Positions 17,824-28,776 of a stretch of DNA of 64,000 bases are shown here, in pieces; positions within the stretch are counted from its first letter, which is position 1, and every line of letters starts with the position of its first letter. The notes under the pieces were generated by a model. It was given only the letters and a program-made list of their open reading frames with translations, was not told the DNA's origin and made no database searches. Where the stretch lies: positions 310,001 through 374,000 of the forward strand of contig NZ_JAIUJS010000001.1 in the NCBI RefSeq assembly GCF_020166345.1. The letters are read 5' to 3'. The position numbers and the translations under genes were made by a program. This DNA is from Winogradskyella vincentii. GTDB taxonomy: Bacteria > Bacteroidota > Bacteroidia > Flavobacteriales > Flavobacteriaceae.

Positions 17824-19165
17824 TTGAAAGTGCTTCTTTTATTCGTTCTACTTCTTCGCCTATATCACCAGCGCCTATTGTTAATACTATTTGAGCATCT
17901 GAATTTTTTATTTCATTGATCAACCCAGACTTCTGAATCAATCTTTTATTTGGGTTCTTAATTTTGCTTAAAAGCCAGTTCGAGCTTATGCCTTCCAATG
18001 GCAACTCACGTGCAGGATAAATATCTAACAACATAATCTCATCAAATTTTGAAAGACTCTGCGCAAACTCATCTGCAAAGTCTTTGGTTCTGCTAAAAAG
18101 GTGAGGCTGAAAAACTGCTAATACTTCTTTACCAGGATACATTTCCCGAACTGCATCATAAACTGCATTTATCTCTTCAGGATGATGGGCATAATCATCA
18201 ATAAAAACAAAATCATCAGTTTTGATTTGGTAGGTAAATCTGCGTTTAACACCCTTATAAGATGCTAAACCCTTGGCGAGCTGATCGAGAGGGCACCCGT
18301 ATTCGACAGCCATCGCCAAGGCTATTATTGCATTCGACAGATTATGTCTACCAGGTAGGCTAAGCCTGAAATCTTTATAAGTTTCGAGAGGTGTTTTAAA
18401 ATCGAAAACATAACTCCCGTTATTTATTTTTATGTTTTGTGCGGAATAATCCGATGAGTCTTCAATTCCATATGTTATTCCATTAAGTGGTAAACCATTT
18501 TTTACATACAGTTTACCATTTGGTTTAATACAATTAGCGAAGTCTTTAAATGACTTTATTAATTCTGTTGCATCTCCATAAATATCCAAATGATCAGCAT
18601 CCATTGAAGTGATGCAAGCCAAATCTGGAGACAAAGTCAAAAACGATCTGTCAAACTCATCTGCCTCAACAACGGTTATTTCCGTTCCGTTTAGAATTAG
18701 ATTTGAATTATAATTTTCACTTATTCCACCAAGAAATGCTGTAACTGGAGCTCCACAATCGTTCAGTAAATGACCCAACATGCTTGTTGTAGTAGTCTTA
18801 CCATGCGTACCTGCAACCGCCAAACAATAAGTGTGTTGTGTTATTGCTCCTAAGATTTCGGATCTCTTATATACCTCGAAATCATTATCATTAAAAAACA
18901 TCAATTCAGAATGTGTTTTAGGCACGGCAGGCGTATAAACAACAACAGTCTGTTCCTTGATTTTATACTTATTATCTATTGCGCCTACATCTTCATTGAA
19001 GTGTATCTCAATACCTAGTTCCTGGAGTGTTTTTGTTAATGCCGTTTCCGTTCTATCATAACCAGCGACTTGTTTTCCATTTGCTACAAAATAACGTGCA
19101 ATGGCGCTCATGCCAATTCCCCCAATCCCTATAAAATACACGTTATGTATGTTACTCAAATTCAT
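17813..19165 (-). CDS. murC: UDP-N-acetylmuramate-L-alanine ligase
   Basis: The 450-residue cytoplasmic Mur ligase adds L-Ala to UDP-MurNAc. The N-terminal UDP-binding loop is [15 protein letters not shown] (residues 12-26), the ATP P-loop is [13 protein letters not shown] near residue 118, the central domain has EADEFDRSF near residue 167, and [19 protein letters not shown] in the C-terminal half is typical of MurC. It shares ATGA (stop/start overlap) with murG upstream, so the two are translationally coupled. Confidence 0.97.
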   Translation of the reverse strand: MNLSNIHNVYFIGIGGIGMSAIARYFVANGKQVAGYDRTETALTKTLQELGIEIHFNEDVGAIDNKYKIKEQTVVVYTPAVPKTHSELMFFNDNDFEVYKRSEILGAITQHTYCLAVAGTHGKTTTTSMLGHLLNDCGAPVTAFLGGISENYNSNLILNGTEITVVEADEFDRSFLTLSPDLACITSMDADHLDIYGDATELIKSFKDFANCIKPNGKLYVKNGLPLNGITYGIEDSSDYSAQNIKINNGSYVFDFKTPLETYKDFRLSLPGRHNLSNAIIALAMAVEYGCPLDQLAKGLASYKGVKRRFTYQIKTDDFVFIDDYAHHPEEINAVYDAVREMYPGKEVLAVFQPHLFSRTKDFADEFAQSLSKFDEIMLLDIYPARELPLEGISSNWLLSKIKNPNKRLIQKSGLINEIKNSDAQIVLTIGAGDIGEEVERIKEALSIAN

Positions 19166-20259
19166 GCCTTTTCTAATAGCTTTTCAATTTCATCTACGAT
19201 TTCATTAGTTGCATTCGTATGTGCCAACTTCTTAATATTTGAGCTCAACTCAAGCCTTCTATTATCATTAGAAATTAATTCTGAAAATTCGTCTTGAAAT
19301 TTAGCATCCAAGTCCTTTTCAATAATTAATATTGCTGCATTTTTTTCCTCAATTGCCTTTGCATTTTTTGTCTGGTGATCTTCTGCTACATTGGGAGAGG
19401 GCACAAAAATCACAGGTTTACCTACCACGCACATTTCAGATACAGAAATAGCACCAGCTCTAGAAATAATGACATCCGCCGCACCATAGGCCATTTCCAT
19501 TTGGTTTAAAAACGCATGAACTTGAATATGATCTAATTTGCTGTAAATCTTATATTGATCGTAATACAACTTACCACATTGCCATATTACTTGAACATTT
19601 TGATCTTCAAAAAATTCTATATTATGCTCAATAAGTTGATTAATTCTCCGTGCGCCCAAACTACCACCCAAGACAAGCAATGTATGCTTATTATGCCTCA
19701 ATTTAAAGGTGTCTTTTGCCTCTATTGAATTATTCTGAAGTTCTAGTAAGTCCTTTCTAATTGGGTTGCCAGTAAGTTTTAGTTTGTCCTTCGGGAAAAA
19801 TCGCTCTAACCCTTCATATGCAACACATATTTTATCAACCTTCTTAGCCAAAAGTCGATTAGTAATTCCAGGAAAAGAGTTTTGCTCTTGAATAAGACTA
19901 GGTATCTTCTTAGCTGTTGCAACTTTCAATAATGGCCCACTTGCAAATCCTCCAGTGCCAATAACAACATCGGGTTTAAAAGTTTTTAGAATTTTCCTTG
20001 AACGAAGCAAACTAGCAATAAGCTTAAAAGGAAAGATTAAATTCTTCAGAGAAAGTTTTCTTTGGATTCCAGAAATCCAAAGTCCTTCAATTTTATAACC
20101 GGCTTGTGGCACTTTATCCATTTCCATTCTATCGGATGCACCTACAAACAATAATTTAGCATCTGGATAGCGCTCCTTTAATTCGTTAGCGATAGCAATG
20201 GCAGGATAAATATGTCCTCCTGTGCCTCCACCTGATAATATGAATTTATAGTTTCCCAT
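19162..20259 (-). CDS. murG: UDP-GlcNAc:lipid I GlcNAc transferase
   Basis: The 365-residue GT28 enzyme makes lipid II from lipid I on the inner face of the membrane. The first G-loop is [17 protein letters not shown] (residues 8-24), with GGFASGPLL near residue 107 and the third G-loop [14 protein letters not shown] near residue 196. [17 protein letters not shown] near residue 268 is the UDP-GlcNAc-binding signature. Its start shares one base with the ftsW stop (TAATG). Confidence 0.97.
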   Translation of the reverse strand: MGNYKFILSGGGTGGHIYPAIAIANELKERYPDAKLLFVGASDRMEMDKVPQAGYKIEGLWISGIQRKLSLKNLIFPFKLIASLLRSRKILKTFKPDVVIGTGGFASGPLLKVATAKKIPSLIQEQNSFPGITNRLLAKKVDKICVAYEGLERFFPKDKLKLTGNPIRKDLLELQNNSIEAKDTFKLRHNKHTLLVLGGSLGARRINQLIEHNIEFFEDQNVQVIWQCGKLYYDQYKIYSKLDHIQVHAFLNQMEMAYGAADVIISRAGAISVSEMCVVGKPVIFVPSPNVAEDHQTKNAKAIEEKNAAILIIEKDLDAKFQDEFSELISNDNRRLELSSNIKKLAHTNATNEIVDEIEKLLEKA

Positions 20260-21455
20260 TATATCGCTTCGCTTAAAATATCTAAAGGATTATCGTTTTC
20301 TGTTTCTTCCTTGCTCTTTATTTCTTGTCTTTTAGCGCTAACGCTTAGAATTATTCCGATTGCCAAACATGTCATCCAAATGGAAGTACCTCCGCTACTT
20401 ATTAAAGGAAGTGTTTGCCCTGTTACTGGAAATAACTCCACGGCAACGGCCATATTAATTAATGCTTGAAATACAATAGGCAATCCAACTCCTAGAACTA
20501 AAAGTTTACCAAAAATGGTATCAGCTTTTTGAGATACAATTACAATTCTGAATAACAACCAACTATAAAGTACCAATAAGAATAGGCCACCCAATAAGCC
20601 GTATTCTTCAATGATTATTGCAAAAATGAAATCTGACGATGATTGTGGCAAAAAGTTTTTTTGCCTGCTTTTTCCAGGACCTACTCCTTGAATACCTCCT
20701 GAAGCAATAGCAATTTTAGCTTTTTCAATTTGATAATCTGCCTCAGTATCCTCTCCATTAGCAAAGTTCTCAATCCTGTTCATCCAAGTATCAACTCGAT
20801 TTGGCATAGCCTCAGGAAAAGCCTTTGCCACTAGGACAAACATTGTCAGCGCCAAAATTCCAGTTCCAATTATTATCAATAAGTATTTTACTGGGTAACC
20901 ACCTATAAATGCTAACATCATAATCATTGTAAATATGATAGCTGTTGTTGAAAAATTTGCAGGAAGTATTAATATTAAAATTAGAAATACAGGTGCCCAA
21001 AGAGGAATAATAGTTTCATTAAATGAAACAACTTTATCCTTTATTTTAGACAGGTAACGTGCTACATAAACCATTAACACAACAGCCGCTAGTGTAGATG
21101 TCTGAAATGACATATTTACAATGGGTATTTTTATCCATCTACTTGCATTTGCGCCATCTATTGTTGTTCCCTGTAATAAGGTTACCAAAAGCAATACAAA
21201 TACAATTGGCAACATTATCATTGACAATCCTCTGAAGTACCTATATGGAACCTTATGAACTCCATACATAATAGAAAATCCAAGAAATAAATGCATAAAA
21301 TGCTTAACAAAAAAAGAAAAGGTATTACCTGCACCACGAGTATAAGCCAAATTACTGGCTGCACTATAGACAGGTAAAAAGGAAAAAATAGCCAACAACG
21401 TTGCAATCGCCCAGATTGCTCTATCCCCTTTTATTTGTGTTAATAATTTCTGCAT
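20259..21455 (-). CDS. ftsW: Septal peptidoglycan polymerase FtsW
   Basis: The 398-residue SEDS-family protein has about ten membrane segments and polymerises lipid II glycan strands with FtsI at the septum. Visible features are [13 protein letters not shown] near residue 25, [22 protein letters not shown] stretch near 100 (the GA(N)RWI motif of the SEDS active side), [22 protein letters not shown] near 255, and [11 protein letters not shown] near 350. No partner domain is fused. It lies between murD and murG, the usual place. Confidence 0.96.
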   Translation of the reverse strand: MQKLLTQIKGDRAIWAIATLLAIFSFLPVYSAASNLAYTRGAGNTFSFFVKHFMHLFLGFSIMYGVHKVPYRYFRGLSMIMLPIVFVLLLVTLLQGTTIDGANASRWIKIPIVNMSFQTSTLAAVVLMVYVARYLSKIKDKVVSFNETIIPLWAPVFLILILILPANFSTTAIIFTMIMMLAFIGGYPVKYLLIIIGTGILALTMFVLVAKAFPEAMPNRVDTWMNRIENFANGEDTEADYQIEKAKIAIASGGIQGVGPGKSRQKNFLPQSSSDFIFAIIIEEYGLLGGLFLLVLYSWLLFRIVIVSQKADTIFGKLLVLGVGLPIVFQALINMAVAVELFPVTGQTLPLISSGGTSIWMTCLAIGIILSVSAKRQEIKSKEETENDNPLDILSEAI

Positions 21456-21506
21456 GCTTAACCCTCAGTAACCAAATGAGCCCCTAATTCAAATGGTCAT
21501 TAATAT

Positions 21507-22838
21507 TTATAAATTACGTACTGCGTACTTAAATTGACGTCCTCTATCCTCATAATTTTCAAACAAATCAAAACTCGCACATGCTGGAGACAATAAAACA
21601 TTATCACCTGCCTCTGAAACCTTATATGCAATTTTAACCGCCTCACTCATAAATTGAGTTTCAACAATTATATCTACCATATTACCAAAAGCCTCAAACA
21701 GCTTTGAATTGTCTACACCTAAACAAATGATAGCTTTAACTTTTTCATTCACAAATGGAAACAACTCTTTATAATCGTTGCCTTTATCTACTCCTCCAAC
21801 AATCCAAACCGTAGGAGCATCCATACTCTCTAATGCAAAATATGTTGCATTTACATTTGTTGCCTTAGAGTCATTGATGTATTGTACCTTATTTATTTTT
21901 AGTACATGCTCTAATCTGTGTTCAACACCTTGAAAATTTTCTAGGCTTTCCCTGATTGTTTGTTTTCTGATTTTTAATAAATGTGCAACAGTAGATGCTG
22001 CCATTGCATTTTTAATGTTGTGTTTCCCCTCTAGTGTAATGTTCTTTGTAGGCATAATTAGCTTGTTGTTATCTATTGTTATCGTTATCTCGTTGTTATT
22101 GTAATAGGCACCTTCTTTTATCTCATTTTTCAATGAAAAAGGCAATAATTTTGATCGAATTGAATGGTCTTGCAACCAATTAGTAATGATTGGATCATCA
22201 GCATCATAGATGAAATAATCTTCAGAAGTTTGATTTTCTACTATTCTGAATTTTGATGCGATATAATTTTCGAATTTATAATCGTACCGATCTAGATGAT
22301 CTGGTGTTATATTGGTTAGAACCGCAATTTTTGGTTGGAATTGCGAAATATCATCAAGTTGAAAACTACTTACCTCAAGCACATAGTTTTGATGATTTTC
22401 CATTAACAGTTGCTTCGCAAAACTATCACCAATATTCCCAGCTAGACCAACATCTAGGTCTTGGCTTAAAATATGATGTGTTAACGTTGCAGTTGTGGTT
22501 TTACCATTACTACCTGTAATAGCTACCAATGTTGCATCAGTATATCTTGAAGCAAATTCAATCTCAGAGACCACTTGGATATTAGCAGATCTGATTTTTT
22601 TAATCAGTTCTACCTTATCTGGTATTCCTGGACTTTTCATTACAAGATCAGCATTCAGAATTTTTAATTCTGTATGCTTCTCATCTTCAAATTCAATCTC
22701 ATTATTTAAAAGAACGTCCTTATATTTTTTCTTAATTGTTCCCTTATCAGAAACAAAAACTTCAAATCCTTTTTCCTTTCCCAAAAGCGCTGTACCAACA
22801 CCACTTTCTCCACCACCAAGAATTACCAACCTCTTCAT
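21507..22838 (-). CDS. murD: UDP-N-acetylmuramoylalanine-D-glutamate ligase
   Basis: The 443-residue Mur ligase adds D-Glu to UDP-MurNAc-L-Ala. I place the start at the ATG of [18 protein letters not shown] (22836-22838) and not 19 codons upstream, because this ATG shares one base with the mraY stop (TAATG) and the loop LGGGESGVG belongs at the N-terminus. The ATP P-loop is ITGSNGKTTTATL, followed by VLTNITPDHLDRY and NDSKATNVNATYFAL. LSPACASFDLFENYEDRG near the C-terminus is typical of MurD. Confidence 0.96.
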   Translation of the reverse strand: MKRLVILGGGESGVGTALLGKEKGFEVFVSDKGTIKKKYKDVLLNNEIEFEDEKHTELKILNADLVMKSPGIPDKVELIKKIRSANIQVVSEIEFASRYTDATLVAITGSNGKTTTATLTHHILSQDLDVGLAGNIGDSFAKQLLMENHQNYVLEVSSFQLDDISQFQPKIAVLTNITPDHLDRYDYKFENYIASKFRIVENQTSEDYFIYDADDPIITNWLQDHSIRSKLLPFSLKNEIKEGAYYNNNEITITIDNNKLIMPTKNITLEGKHNIKNAMAASTVAHLLKIRKQTIRESLENFQGVEHRLEHVLKINKVQYINDSKATNVNATYFALESMDAPTVWIVGGVDKGNDYKELFPFVNEKVKAIICLGVDNSKLFEAFGNMVDIIVETQFMSEAVKIAYKVSEAGDNVLLSPACASFDLFENYEDRGRQFKYAVRNL

Positions 22839-24079
22839 TATCTTATCTTCAGTGTGACTATAGAAATAATGGCCAAGAGTATTCCTATAATCCAAAATCG
22901 TGTTACAATTTTACTCTCGTGATATCCTGATTTTTGATAGTGATGGTGCAGAGGTGACATCTTAAATATTCGCCTACCTTCTCCGTATTTTTTCCGTGTA
23001 TATTTAAAGTAACTTACCTGCATTACAACAGATAAATTCTCAGCTAGGAAAATGCCACATAAAACAGGGATTAACCATTCCTTTCTAACTGCAATGGCAA
23101 TGACGGCTATTATACCACCAATAGTTAAACTTCCAGTATCTCCCATAAAAACCTGAGCTGGATAAGCATTGTACCATAAAAAGCCTACCAAAGCTCCAAC
23201 AAACGCCGCGATATAAATGGTTATCTCCTCAACATTTGGGATGTACATAATATTGAGGTAATCTGAGAATATGATATTACCAGAAACCCATGCAAAAATG
23301 CCAAGAGTCAGAACTATTATTGCTGAAGACCCTGCTGCCAATCCATCAATTCCATCGGTTAAATTTGCACCATTTGAGACTGCTGTGATAATGAAAATAC
23401 TCACTAAAATGAATATAATCCATGCGTATTTTTTTAAATCCGGACTTATCCAAGTTATAAGACTCGAATAATCAAATTCATTTCCTTTTACAAAAGGAAT
23501 TGTTGTTTTTGTAGATTTATCTTCAGCTTGAAATAGCTTTGCAGCAGGTAAGTCAGGGTTTTCAGCCAAAAGAACTTTTTGTTGCTCAATTGGTAGTTTT
23601 TCCTTTATTGTTACATCTTCATGAAAATAAAGTGTTACACCTACTATAATTCCCAATCCAATTTGGCCCAAGACTTTAAATCTACCCTTCAATCCATCCT
23701 TATCGTTTTTAAACTTTTTAATATAATCATCAATAAATCCGATAGTTCCCATCCAAACAGTGGTAACTATAAGTAAAATGATATAGATATTCTCAAGTCT
23801 AGCTAATAGTAAAACAGGAATAAGCGTGGCGAGAATTATAATAATACCACCCATTGTTGGTGTACCTGCTTTTTCAACCTGCCCCTCTAACCCTAAATCT
23901 CGTATGGTCTCACCAACTTGTTGTCTTTGTAAAAACCGTATAATCCGTTTACCGTATATAGTAGATATTAGCAGAGACAATATAATTGCCATAGCCGCCC
24001 TAAAAGTCAAGAACCCAAACAAGGTCGCACCTGGAAACTGAAATTGTTGTTCTAAATATTCAAATAAGTAATACAGCAT
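22838..24079 (-). CDS. mraY: Phospho-N-acetylmuramoyl-pentapeptide transferase
   Basis: The 413-residue polytopic membrane enzyme transfers phospho-MurNAc-pentapeptide to undecaprenyl phosphate, giving lipid I. The key motifs are [11 protein letters not shown] near residue 71, [13 protein letters not shown] near 114 (the DD metal/phosphate motif), [15 protein letters not shown] near 238, VFMGDTGSL near 310, and [15 protein letters not shown] near 376 (the HHH motif). It has about ten membrane segments and is longer than the usual 360 because of a loop of about 60 residues around residues 150-210. It directly adjoins murE. Confidence 0.97.
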   Translation of the reverse strand: MLYYLFEYLEQQFQFPGATLFGFLTFRAAMAIILSLLISTIYGKRIIRFLQRQQVGETIRDLGLEGQVEKAGTPTMGGIIIILATLIPVLLLARLENIYIILLIVTTVWMGTIGFIDDYIKKFKNDKDGLKGRFKVLGQIGLGIIVGVTLYFHEDVTIKEKLPIEQQKVLLAENPDLPAAKLFQAEDKSTKTTIPFVKGNEFDYSSLITWISPDLKKYAWIIFILVSIFIITAVSNGANLTDGIDGLAAGSSAIIVLTLGIFAWVSGNIIFSDYLNIMYIPNVEEITIYIAAFVGALVGFLWYNAYPAQVFMGDTGSLTIGGIIAVIAIAVRKEWLIPVLCGIFLAENLSVVMQVSYFKYTRKKYGEGRRIFKMSPLHHHYQKSGYHESKIVTRFWIIGILLAIISIVTLKIR

Positions 24080-25543
24080 CTACTTTTGCAATTGTTTTAA
24101 TAGTTCTTGAACCGTTTTATAATCATCAAAATCAAATCGTTGGCCTTTTATTTCTTGATAAGTTTCATGTCCTTTACCAGCAATCAGGATTATATCTTTT
24201 GATGATGCCATCTGGCAAGCTGTCTTAATAGCTTGCTTTCTATCGGTTATTGATAAAGTCTTTTTGAAATTTTGAGGCTCAACACCTTTTTCCATATCTG
24301 CTATTATGGCATCAGGATCTTCACTTCTAGGGTTGTCACTAGTGAAAATCACCTTGGTACTTAAGGCTGAGGCAATATGAGCCATTTTTGGCCTTTTGGT
24401 TTTATCCCTATCACCACCACAACCTACAACAGTAATTAACTCCTCATTTTTGGTCCTTATACTGTTTATAGTTTCAAGCACGTTTTTCAACGCATCAGGA
24501 GTATGAGCATAATCCACAATTGCCGTAATTCTATCTTCAGAAATAAAGTACTGAAAACGACCGCTTACATTTTCCAGCTCACTTATAAGTCTTAATATCT
24601 CATTATTTTCAAGTCCTAGGAGTTCAGCTGTACCATATATTGCCAATATGTTATAAGCATTAAAATCCCCTATTAACTTGGTCCATAATTCATTATCGTT
24701 TAGCTTTAGTAGCAAACCGCTAAAATCATTCTCAAGAATTTGAGCTCTGTAATCAGCATAGTTTTTTAACGCATAAGTGAATTTTTTGGCTTGCGTATTT
24801 TGAAGCATAACCAATCCATTCTTGTCATCAATATTGGAAAGTGCAAATGCAGTCTTTGGCAATAAATCAAAAAACGTCTTTTTAACATCTCTATATTCGG
24901 CAAACGACTTATGATAATCTAGATGATCATGAGAAAGATTAGTGAAAATACCACCAGCAAAACTTAACCCTTCTATTCTACTTTGATGAATGCCATGAGA
25001 GCTTGCCTCCATAAAGCAATATTCTACACCCTCGTCATTCATTAACTTTAAATACTTATTTATACTTAAGGAATCTGGTGTAGTATGAGTAGTTTTATAT
25101 TCTTTGTTATCTACCATTATCTTAACTGTAGACAACAATCCAACTTTATAACCAGCTTTTTTAAATAATTGATATAAAAGACTTGATACTGTTGTTTTAC
25201 CGTTTGTACCCGTTACTCCTACAAGTTTTAAGTTTTGAGAAGGATGCTCATAAAAGTTTGCTGCCATAAAGGCTAATGCCTGATTTGAATTAGCAACCTC
25301 CACATAGGTGATTCCTTCATTTAATTGATCTGGTAATTTTTCGCAAACAATTGCAATTGCACCAAGCTCAATAGCTTTCGTTATATAATCATGTCCATCG
25401 GAAAGAACTCCCTTTATAGCTACAAATACATCTTTGCTAGAAATTTGACGTGAATCGAATTCAATCTTTTCAATGTCAATACCAGTGCTACCAACTACAG
25501 CATTTAAAGTGACCTTGTATAATATGTCTTTTAAAACATTCAT
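24080..25543 (-). CDS. murE: UDP-MurNAc-tripeptide synthetase (meso-DAP type)
   Basis: The 487-residue Mur ligase adds the third stem residue. The P-loop is GVTGTNGKTTVSSLLY near residue 110, TTHTTPDSLSI binds the UDP-sugar region, and VDYAHTPDALKNVL and VVGCGGDRDKTKRP are shared family motifs. SDNPRSEDP near residue 410 carries the DNPR sequence that recognises meso-diaminopimelate, so the wall is of the DAP type. It overlaps ftsI by four bases (ATGA). murF, often next, is absent; mraY follows directly. Confidence 0.97.
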   Translation of the reverse strand: MNVLKDILYKVTLNAVVGSTGIDIEKIEFDSRQISSKDVFVAIKGVLSDGHDYITKAIELGAIAIVCEKLPDQLNEGITYVEVANSNQALAFMAANFYEHPSQNLKLVGVTGTNGKTTVSSLLYQLFKKAGYKVGLLSTVKIMVDNKEYKTTHTTPDSLSINKYLKLMNDEGVEYCFMEASSHGIHQSRIEGLSFAGGIFTNLSHDHLDYHKSFAEYRDVKKTFFDLLPKTAFALSNIDDKNGLVMLQNTQAKKFTYALKNYADYRAQILENDFSGLLLKLNDNELWTKLIGDFNAYNILAIYGTAELLGLENNEILRLISELENVSGRFQYFISEDRITAIVDYAHTPDALKNVLETINSIRTKNEELITVVGCGGDRDKTKRPKMAHIASALSTKVIFTSDNPRSEDPDAIIADMEKGVEPQNFKKTLSITDRKQAIKTACQMASSKDIILIAGKGHETYQEIKGQRFDFDDYKTVQELLKQLQK

Positions 25544-27555
25544 GATGCCTCGAGAACAATAGTTTGATTTGGCTTTAATTTTTGATGCTTATCGATTGAC
25601 TGCTTTCTAACAACTCCACTGCCATTTAATTTTACATTTACATTTACCTGAAGATTCTCTAATAAAGCAATAGCATCCATTGCTGGCATACCCACAACAT
25701 ATGGCATTAACTGCTTGTACTTATTAGCCATGTCGTTATAGTTGCCAAAATCTTCATTGACAATATTATTTTTGAAATCTAGAGATTGAACCTCCTCAAT
25801 TATTGGAGTGTCTGTATAAATTTTTTGTGCAATGCGTTTAAAGACAGGACCAGACACGTCTGCACCATAATACCCAACCTCTGTACTAGGTTCGTGGATG
25901 ACTACAATACATGAATACTTAGGATTGTCGGCTGGAAAATAGCCAGCAAATGAGGAGACATATTTCTTGTCTTTTTTCCACTCCTCAAAATTCGCATAAT
26001 CGGTTCTTGCTGTTCCTGTTTTACCTGCCATGGAGAAAGTTTCAGAATACATTCTTTGTCCAGTACCTCGAATAACAATATTCTTTAAAATGTCCTGAAT
26101 TTCTAAGAGGGTTTTGTCTGAACATATATTATCAACTAAAACCTCTTTTTCAAACACCTCAATATCCTTATCAAAAGACTTAACGGCTTTAATAAATCGT
26201 GGCTTAATAAGCTCACCGTTGTTGGCAATTGCATTGTAAAATGCTAGAGTTTGCAAAGGCGTGAGAGTTAGGTTGTAACCATATGCCATGGAAGGAAGTG
26301 CGTTTTTACTCCAATTAGATGCTCCTGGCTTAGCAATATCAGGCTTGCCTTCTCCAATAATTGAGACTCCCAATGGCTGATCTAGCCGCCATTTATTGAG
26401 TTTATCCAGAAATTTATTTGGGCTACTAGAATAATTATCATCTATAATTGTGGCCAATCCAATATTTGAAGACACCTCAAGTGCTTTTGCAGCCGAAATT
26501 TTACCATATCCTCCTCTATGTGAATCGCTAATAGTTCTTCCATAAAAATATTTAATACCGTTTTTGGTATCAACTATTGTAGACGTATCTATAACCTTAT
26601 CCTCTAAAGCTGCCATCACAGCCATCACCTTAAAAGTGGAGCCTGGCTCATGGCTTTCTCCTACAGCATAGTTTAACCTTTCATAATAGAAACCATTCTT
26701 ATTTCTACCTAAATTTGATATAGCCTTAATTTCACCTGTCTTAACATCCATAACTACCACGCAACCATGATCTGCTTCATATTTTTCAAGCTGTCCTAAT
26801 AGTGAGTGGTGTGCTATATCTTGAATGTTTACATCAATAGTCGTATATACGTCGTATCCATCTTTTGGTTCTATCTGATTAAAATCTGCAATTGGTTTCC
26901 ATTGACCATTACCAATCTTCTGCTTTAATCGTTTGCCGTTTTCACCTCTTAAATACTTTATTCCAAAAGCACCATCAATACCAACCCTAGTTGCATAACC
27001 ATTTTCGTCAATTTTTTCATAACCAATAGACCGTTCGGCGATTCTACCCATTGGATGCTCACGTTTGGTCTTTTGACTAAAAACAAATCCACCTCTGATC
27101 GCTCCGAGATTCAACAAAGGAAATTCCCTGAATCTTATAAAATCAGAATAGGATAAATCTCTTGCCAACAAAACATATTGGTTGTCGGTTTCTCTTGCCT
27201 TTCTCAATTTGTTTTGAAAGCTGGAGGCTGATTTACCCGTAAACGCCTCGAGAGAATCACATAAAGGCCTTATATATGTCTCGAAATTTTTGTTAGATGA
27301 AGTCACAGGATCAATCCCAACATCGTATTTCGGAATTGAAGTTGCTAATAAACTACCATCAGCAGAATACACGTTACCTCTATTTGCAGGTATCTCAAAA
27401 TCTTTTACCGTTCTTTTCTCCGCTAACTCCCTATATGCGTCACCTTGAATAAACTGAATACTGCATAACTTAAACACAACAGCAAGCGCAAAAACAAATA
27501 ACGATCCCGAAACAAAGTATAATCTATTTAATATGTTAGTTTCTGTGGTTGCCAA
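25540..27555 (-). CDS. ftsI: Septal transpeptidase FtsI (PBP3/SpoVD class) with C-terminal PASTA domain
   Basis: The 671-residue class B penicillin-binding protein cross-links septal peptidoglycan. A membrane segment lies at residues 12-30, then the pedestal domain (KRTVKDFEIPANRGNVYSAD near residue 48 is typical) and the transpeptidase with the SxxK motif EPGSTFKVMA, SxN in VSSNIGLA, and KTGTARTD. A single PASTA domain fills about residues 610-671 (MPYVVGMPAMDAIALLENLQ onwards). The start seems to be TTG at 27555, since a stop codon lies two codons upstream and no ATG precedes the membrane segment. It lies 7 bases after ftsL. Confidence 0.96.
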   Translation of the reverse strand: MATTETNILNRLYFVSGSLFVFALAVVFKLCSIQFIQGDAYRELAEKRTVKDFEIPANRGNVYSADGSLLATSIPKYDVGIDPVTSSNKNFETYIRPLCDSLEAFTGKSASSFQNKLRKARETDNQYVLLARDLSYSDFIRFREFPLLNLGAIRGGFVFSQKTKREHPMGRIAERSIGYEKIDENGYATRVGIDGAFGIKYLRGENGKRLKQKIGNGQWKPIADFNQIEPKDGYDVYTTIDVNIQDIAHHSLLGQLEKYEADHGCVVVMDVKTGEIKAISNLGRNKNGFYYERLNYAVGESHEPGSTFKVMAVMAALEDKVIDTSTIVDTKNGIKYFYGRTISDSHRGGYGKISAAKALEVSSNIGLATIIDDNYSSSPNKFLDKLNKWRLDQPLGVSIIGEGKPDIAKPGASNWSKNALPSMAYGYNLTLTPLQTLAFYNAIANNGELIKPRFIKAVKSFDKDIEVFEKEVLVDNICSDKTLLEIQDILKNIVIRGTGQRMYSETFSMAGKTGTARTDYANFEEWKKDKKYVSSFAGYFPADNPKYSCIVVIHEPSTEVGYYGADVSGPVFKRIAQKIYTDTPIIEEVQSLDFKNNIVNEDFGNYNDMANKYKQLMPYVVGMPAMDAIALLENLQVNVNVKLNGSGVVRKQSIDKHQKLKPNQTIVLEAS

Positions 27556-27562
27556 TCTCTAA

Positions 27563-27883
27563 TTACTCACTTTGTGATTTAACTTTTATTTTTTTTGGTG
27601 GTATTTCGGATATTTCAATACCCTTATCTACCACTTTATTGATTATGGTTGATTCCATTTTCAGGCGCATTAATTTGGAACGACCATCAACAAATGCAGA
27701 CCTTAACTCTTTTACTTCATTTGTCAATCTTGCTATGTCATGTACTTTCTTATCGGCACTATGAGAGCTTGCAATCATCACAACTGCTAGCACAGAAACA
27801 AAAATGATAATGCGCCAATTTTTGAACGAATCATCACTTATGAGAAATTTGCCACGTAATATGCTATAGATGTTTTTCTTCAT
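27563..27883 (-). CDS. ftsL: FtsL-like cell division protein
   Basis: The 106-residue bitopic protein has one membrane segment (IIIFVSVLAVVMIAS, residues 25-39), a short basic cytoplasmic N-terminus, and a periplasmic helix with coiled-coil character (DIARLTNEVKELRSAFVD onward). This is the shape of FtsL, which forms a complex with FtsB and FtsQ and activates FtsW/FtsI. Sequence identity in this family is low, so the position between rsmH and ftsI is the decisive evidence. It overlaps rsmH by four bases. Confidence 0.9.
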   Translation of the reverse strand: MKKNIYSILRGKFLISDDSFKNWRIIIFVSVLAVVMIASSHSADKKVHDIARLTNEVKELRSAFVDGRSKLMRLKMESTIINKVVDKGIEISEIPPKKIKVKSQSE

Positions 27884-28776
27884 ATTTTTTCAGCTATCCT
27901 CAATTTTGCGCTTCTGGCTCTGCTATTAATTTTAATTTCTTCTTGTGATGGTATTATTAAACCACCAACTTTTTTTAGAGGCACCTCATAATTTCCGAAC
28001 ACATCGCGTTCTGGTTCTCCCTCAAACAAACCATTTCTAATAAATCTTTTAACCAATCTATCCTCTAAAGAGTGATAAGAAATAAAAGCAAGCCGACCTC
28101 CCTTTTTTAATATTTCGGGCATTTGCAGAAGCAGTTCTTTTAATGCTTCAATTTCTTGATTGACTTCAATTCTAATTGCCTGATAAATCTGCGCCAATAC
28201 CTTATTTTCTTTTTTGTGATTTAAAAACCGTTTTAGAACAGCTTTTAATTGCTTACTAGTTTTAATCTCCTCTTTAGTCCTTTCCGAAACAATTTCTCTT
28301 GCCATTGCAGGTGCTTGTCTTAATTCACCGTATTGATAAAAAACTTGCTTTAGTTGCTCTTCATCATAGGTATTTATCACCCCAAATGCAGACAAAGTAT
28401 TCTGTTGATTCATTCTCATGTCTAAATCAGCTTCAAATCGGGTTGAAAAACCTCGCTCAGCCACGTCAAACTGATGAGATGAAACACCGAAATCGGCTAA
28501 CACACCATCAACTTCCTTAACTCCGTAAAACCTTAAGAACCTTTTTATAAACCTGAAGTTCTCATTAATGAGAACGAACCTGTCATCATCAATAGAATTT
28601 GCTAAAGCATCCTTATCCTGATCAAACGCAAACAACTTCCCATCTTTACCTAATCTTGATAGTATTTCTTTGCTATGACCACCTCCTCCGAAAGTGACAT
28701 CTACATAAATTCCATCTGGTTTAATATCTAAACCATCAACAGTTTCTTTCAGTAATACCGCATTATGATAAGCCAT
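27880..28776 (-). CDS. rsmH: 16S rRNA (cytosine1402-N4)-methyltransferase
   Basis: The class I SAM methyltransferase modifies C1402 of 16S rRNA in the P site. The core motif is YVDVTFGGGGHSKEIL (near residue 23), followed by VDGVLADFGVSSHQFD and ERGFSTRFEADLDMRMN, both RsmH signatures, and LAFISYHSLEDRLVKRFI near the C-terminus. Three in-frame ATG codons exist (28788, 28782, 28776). I take the last, MAYHNAVLLKETVDGL, because the family starts with this Y-H-x-x-V-L-L pattern; the longest form is 302 residues. It overlaps mraZ in any case. Confidence 0.95.
   Translation of the reverse strand: MAYHNAVLLKETVDGLDIKPDGIYVDVTFGGGGHSKEILSRLGKDGKLFAFDQDKDALANSIDDDRFVLINENFRFIKRFLRFYGVKEVDGVLADFGVSSHQFDVAERGFSTRFEADLDMRMNQQNTLSAFGVINTYDEEQLKQVFYQYGELRQAPAMAREIVSERTKEEIKTSKQLKAVLKRFLNHKKENKVLAQIYQAIRIEVNQEIEALKELLLQMPEILKKGGRLAFISYHSLEDRLVKRFIRNGLFEGEPERDVFGNYEVPLKKVGGLIIPSQEEIKINSRARSAKLRIAEKI

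Noticed and set aside
22495..22857. 120-residue plus-strand ORF over the murD start
   Set aside because: Antisense shadow of the murD Rossmann domain, low complexity; no separate support.
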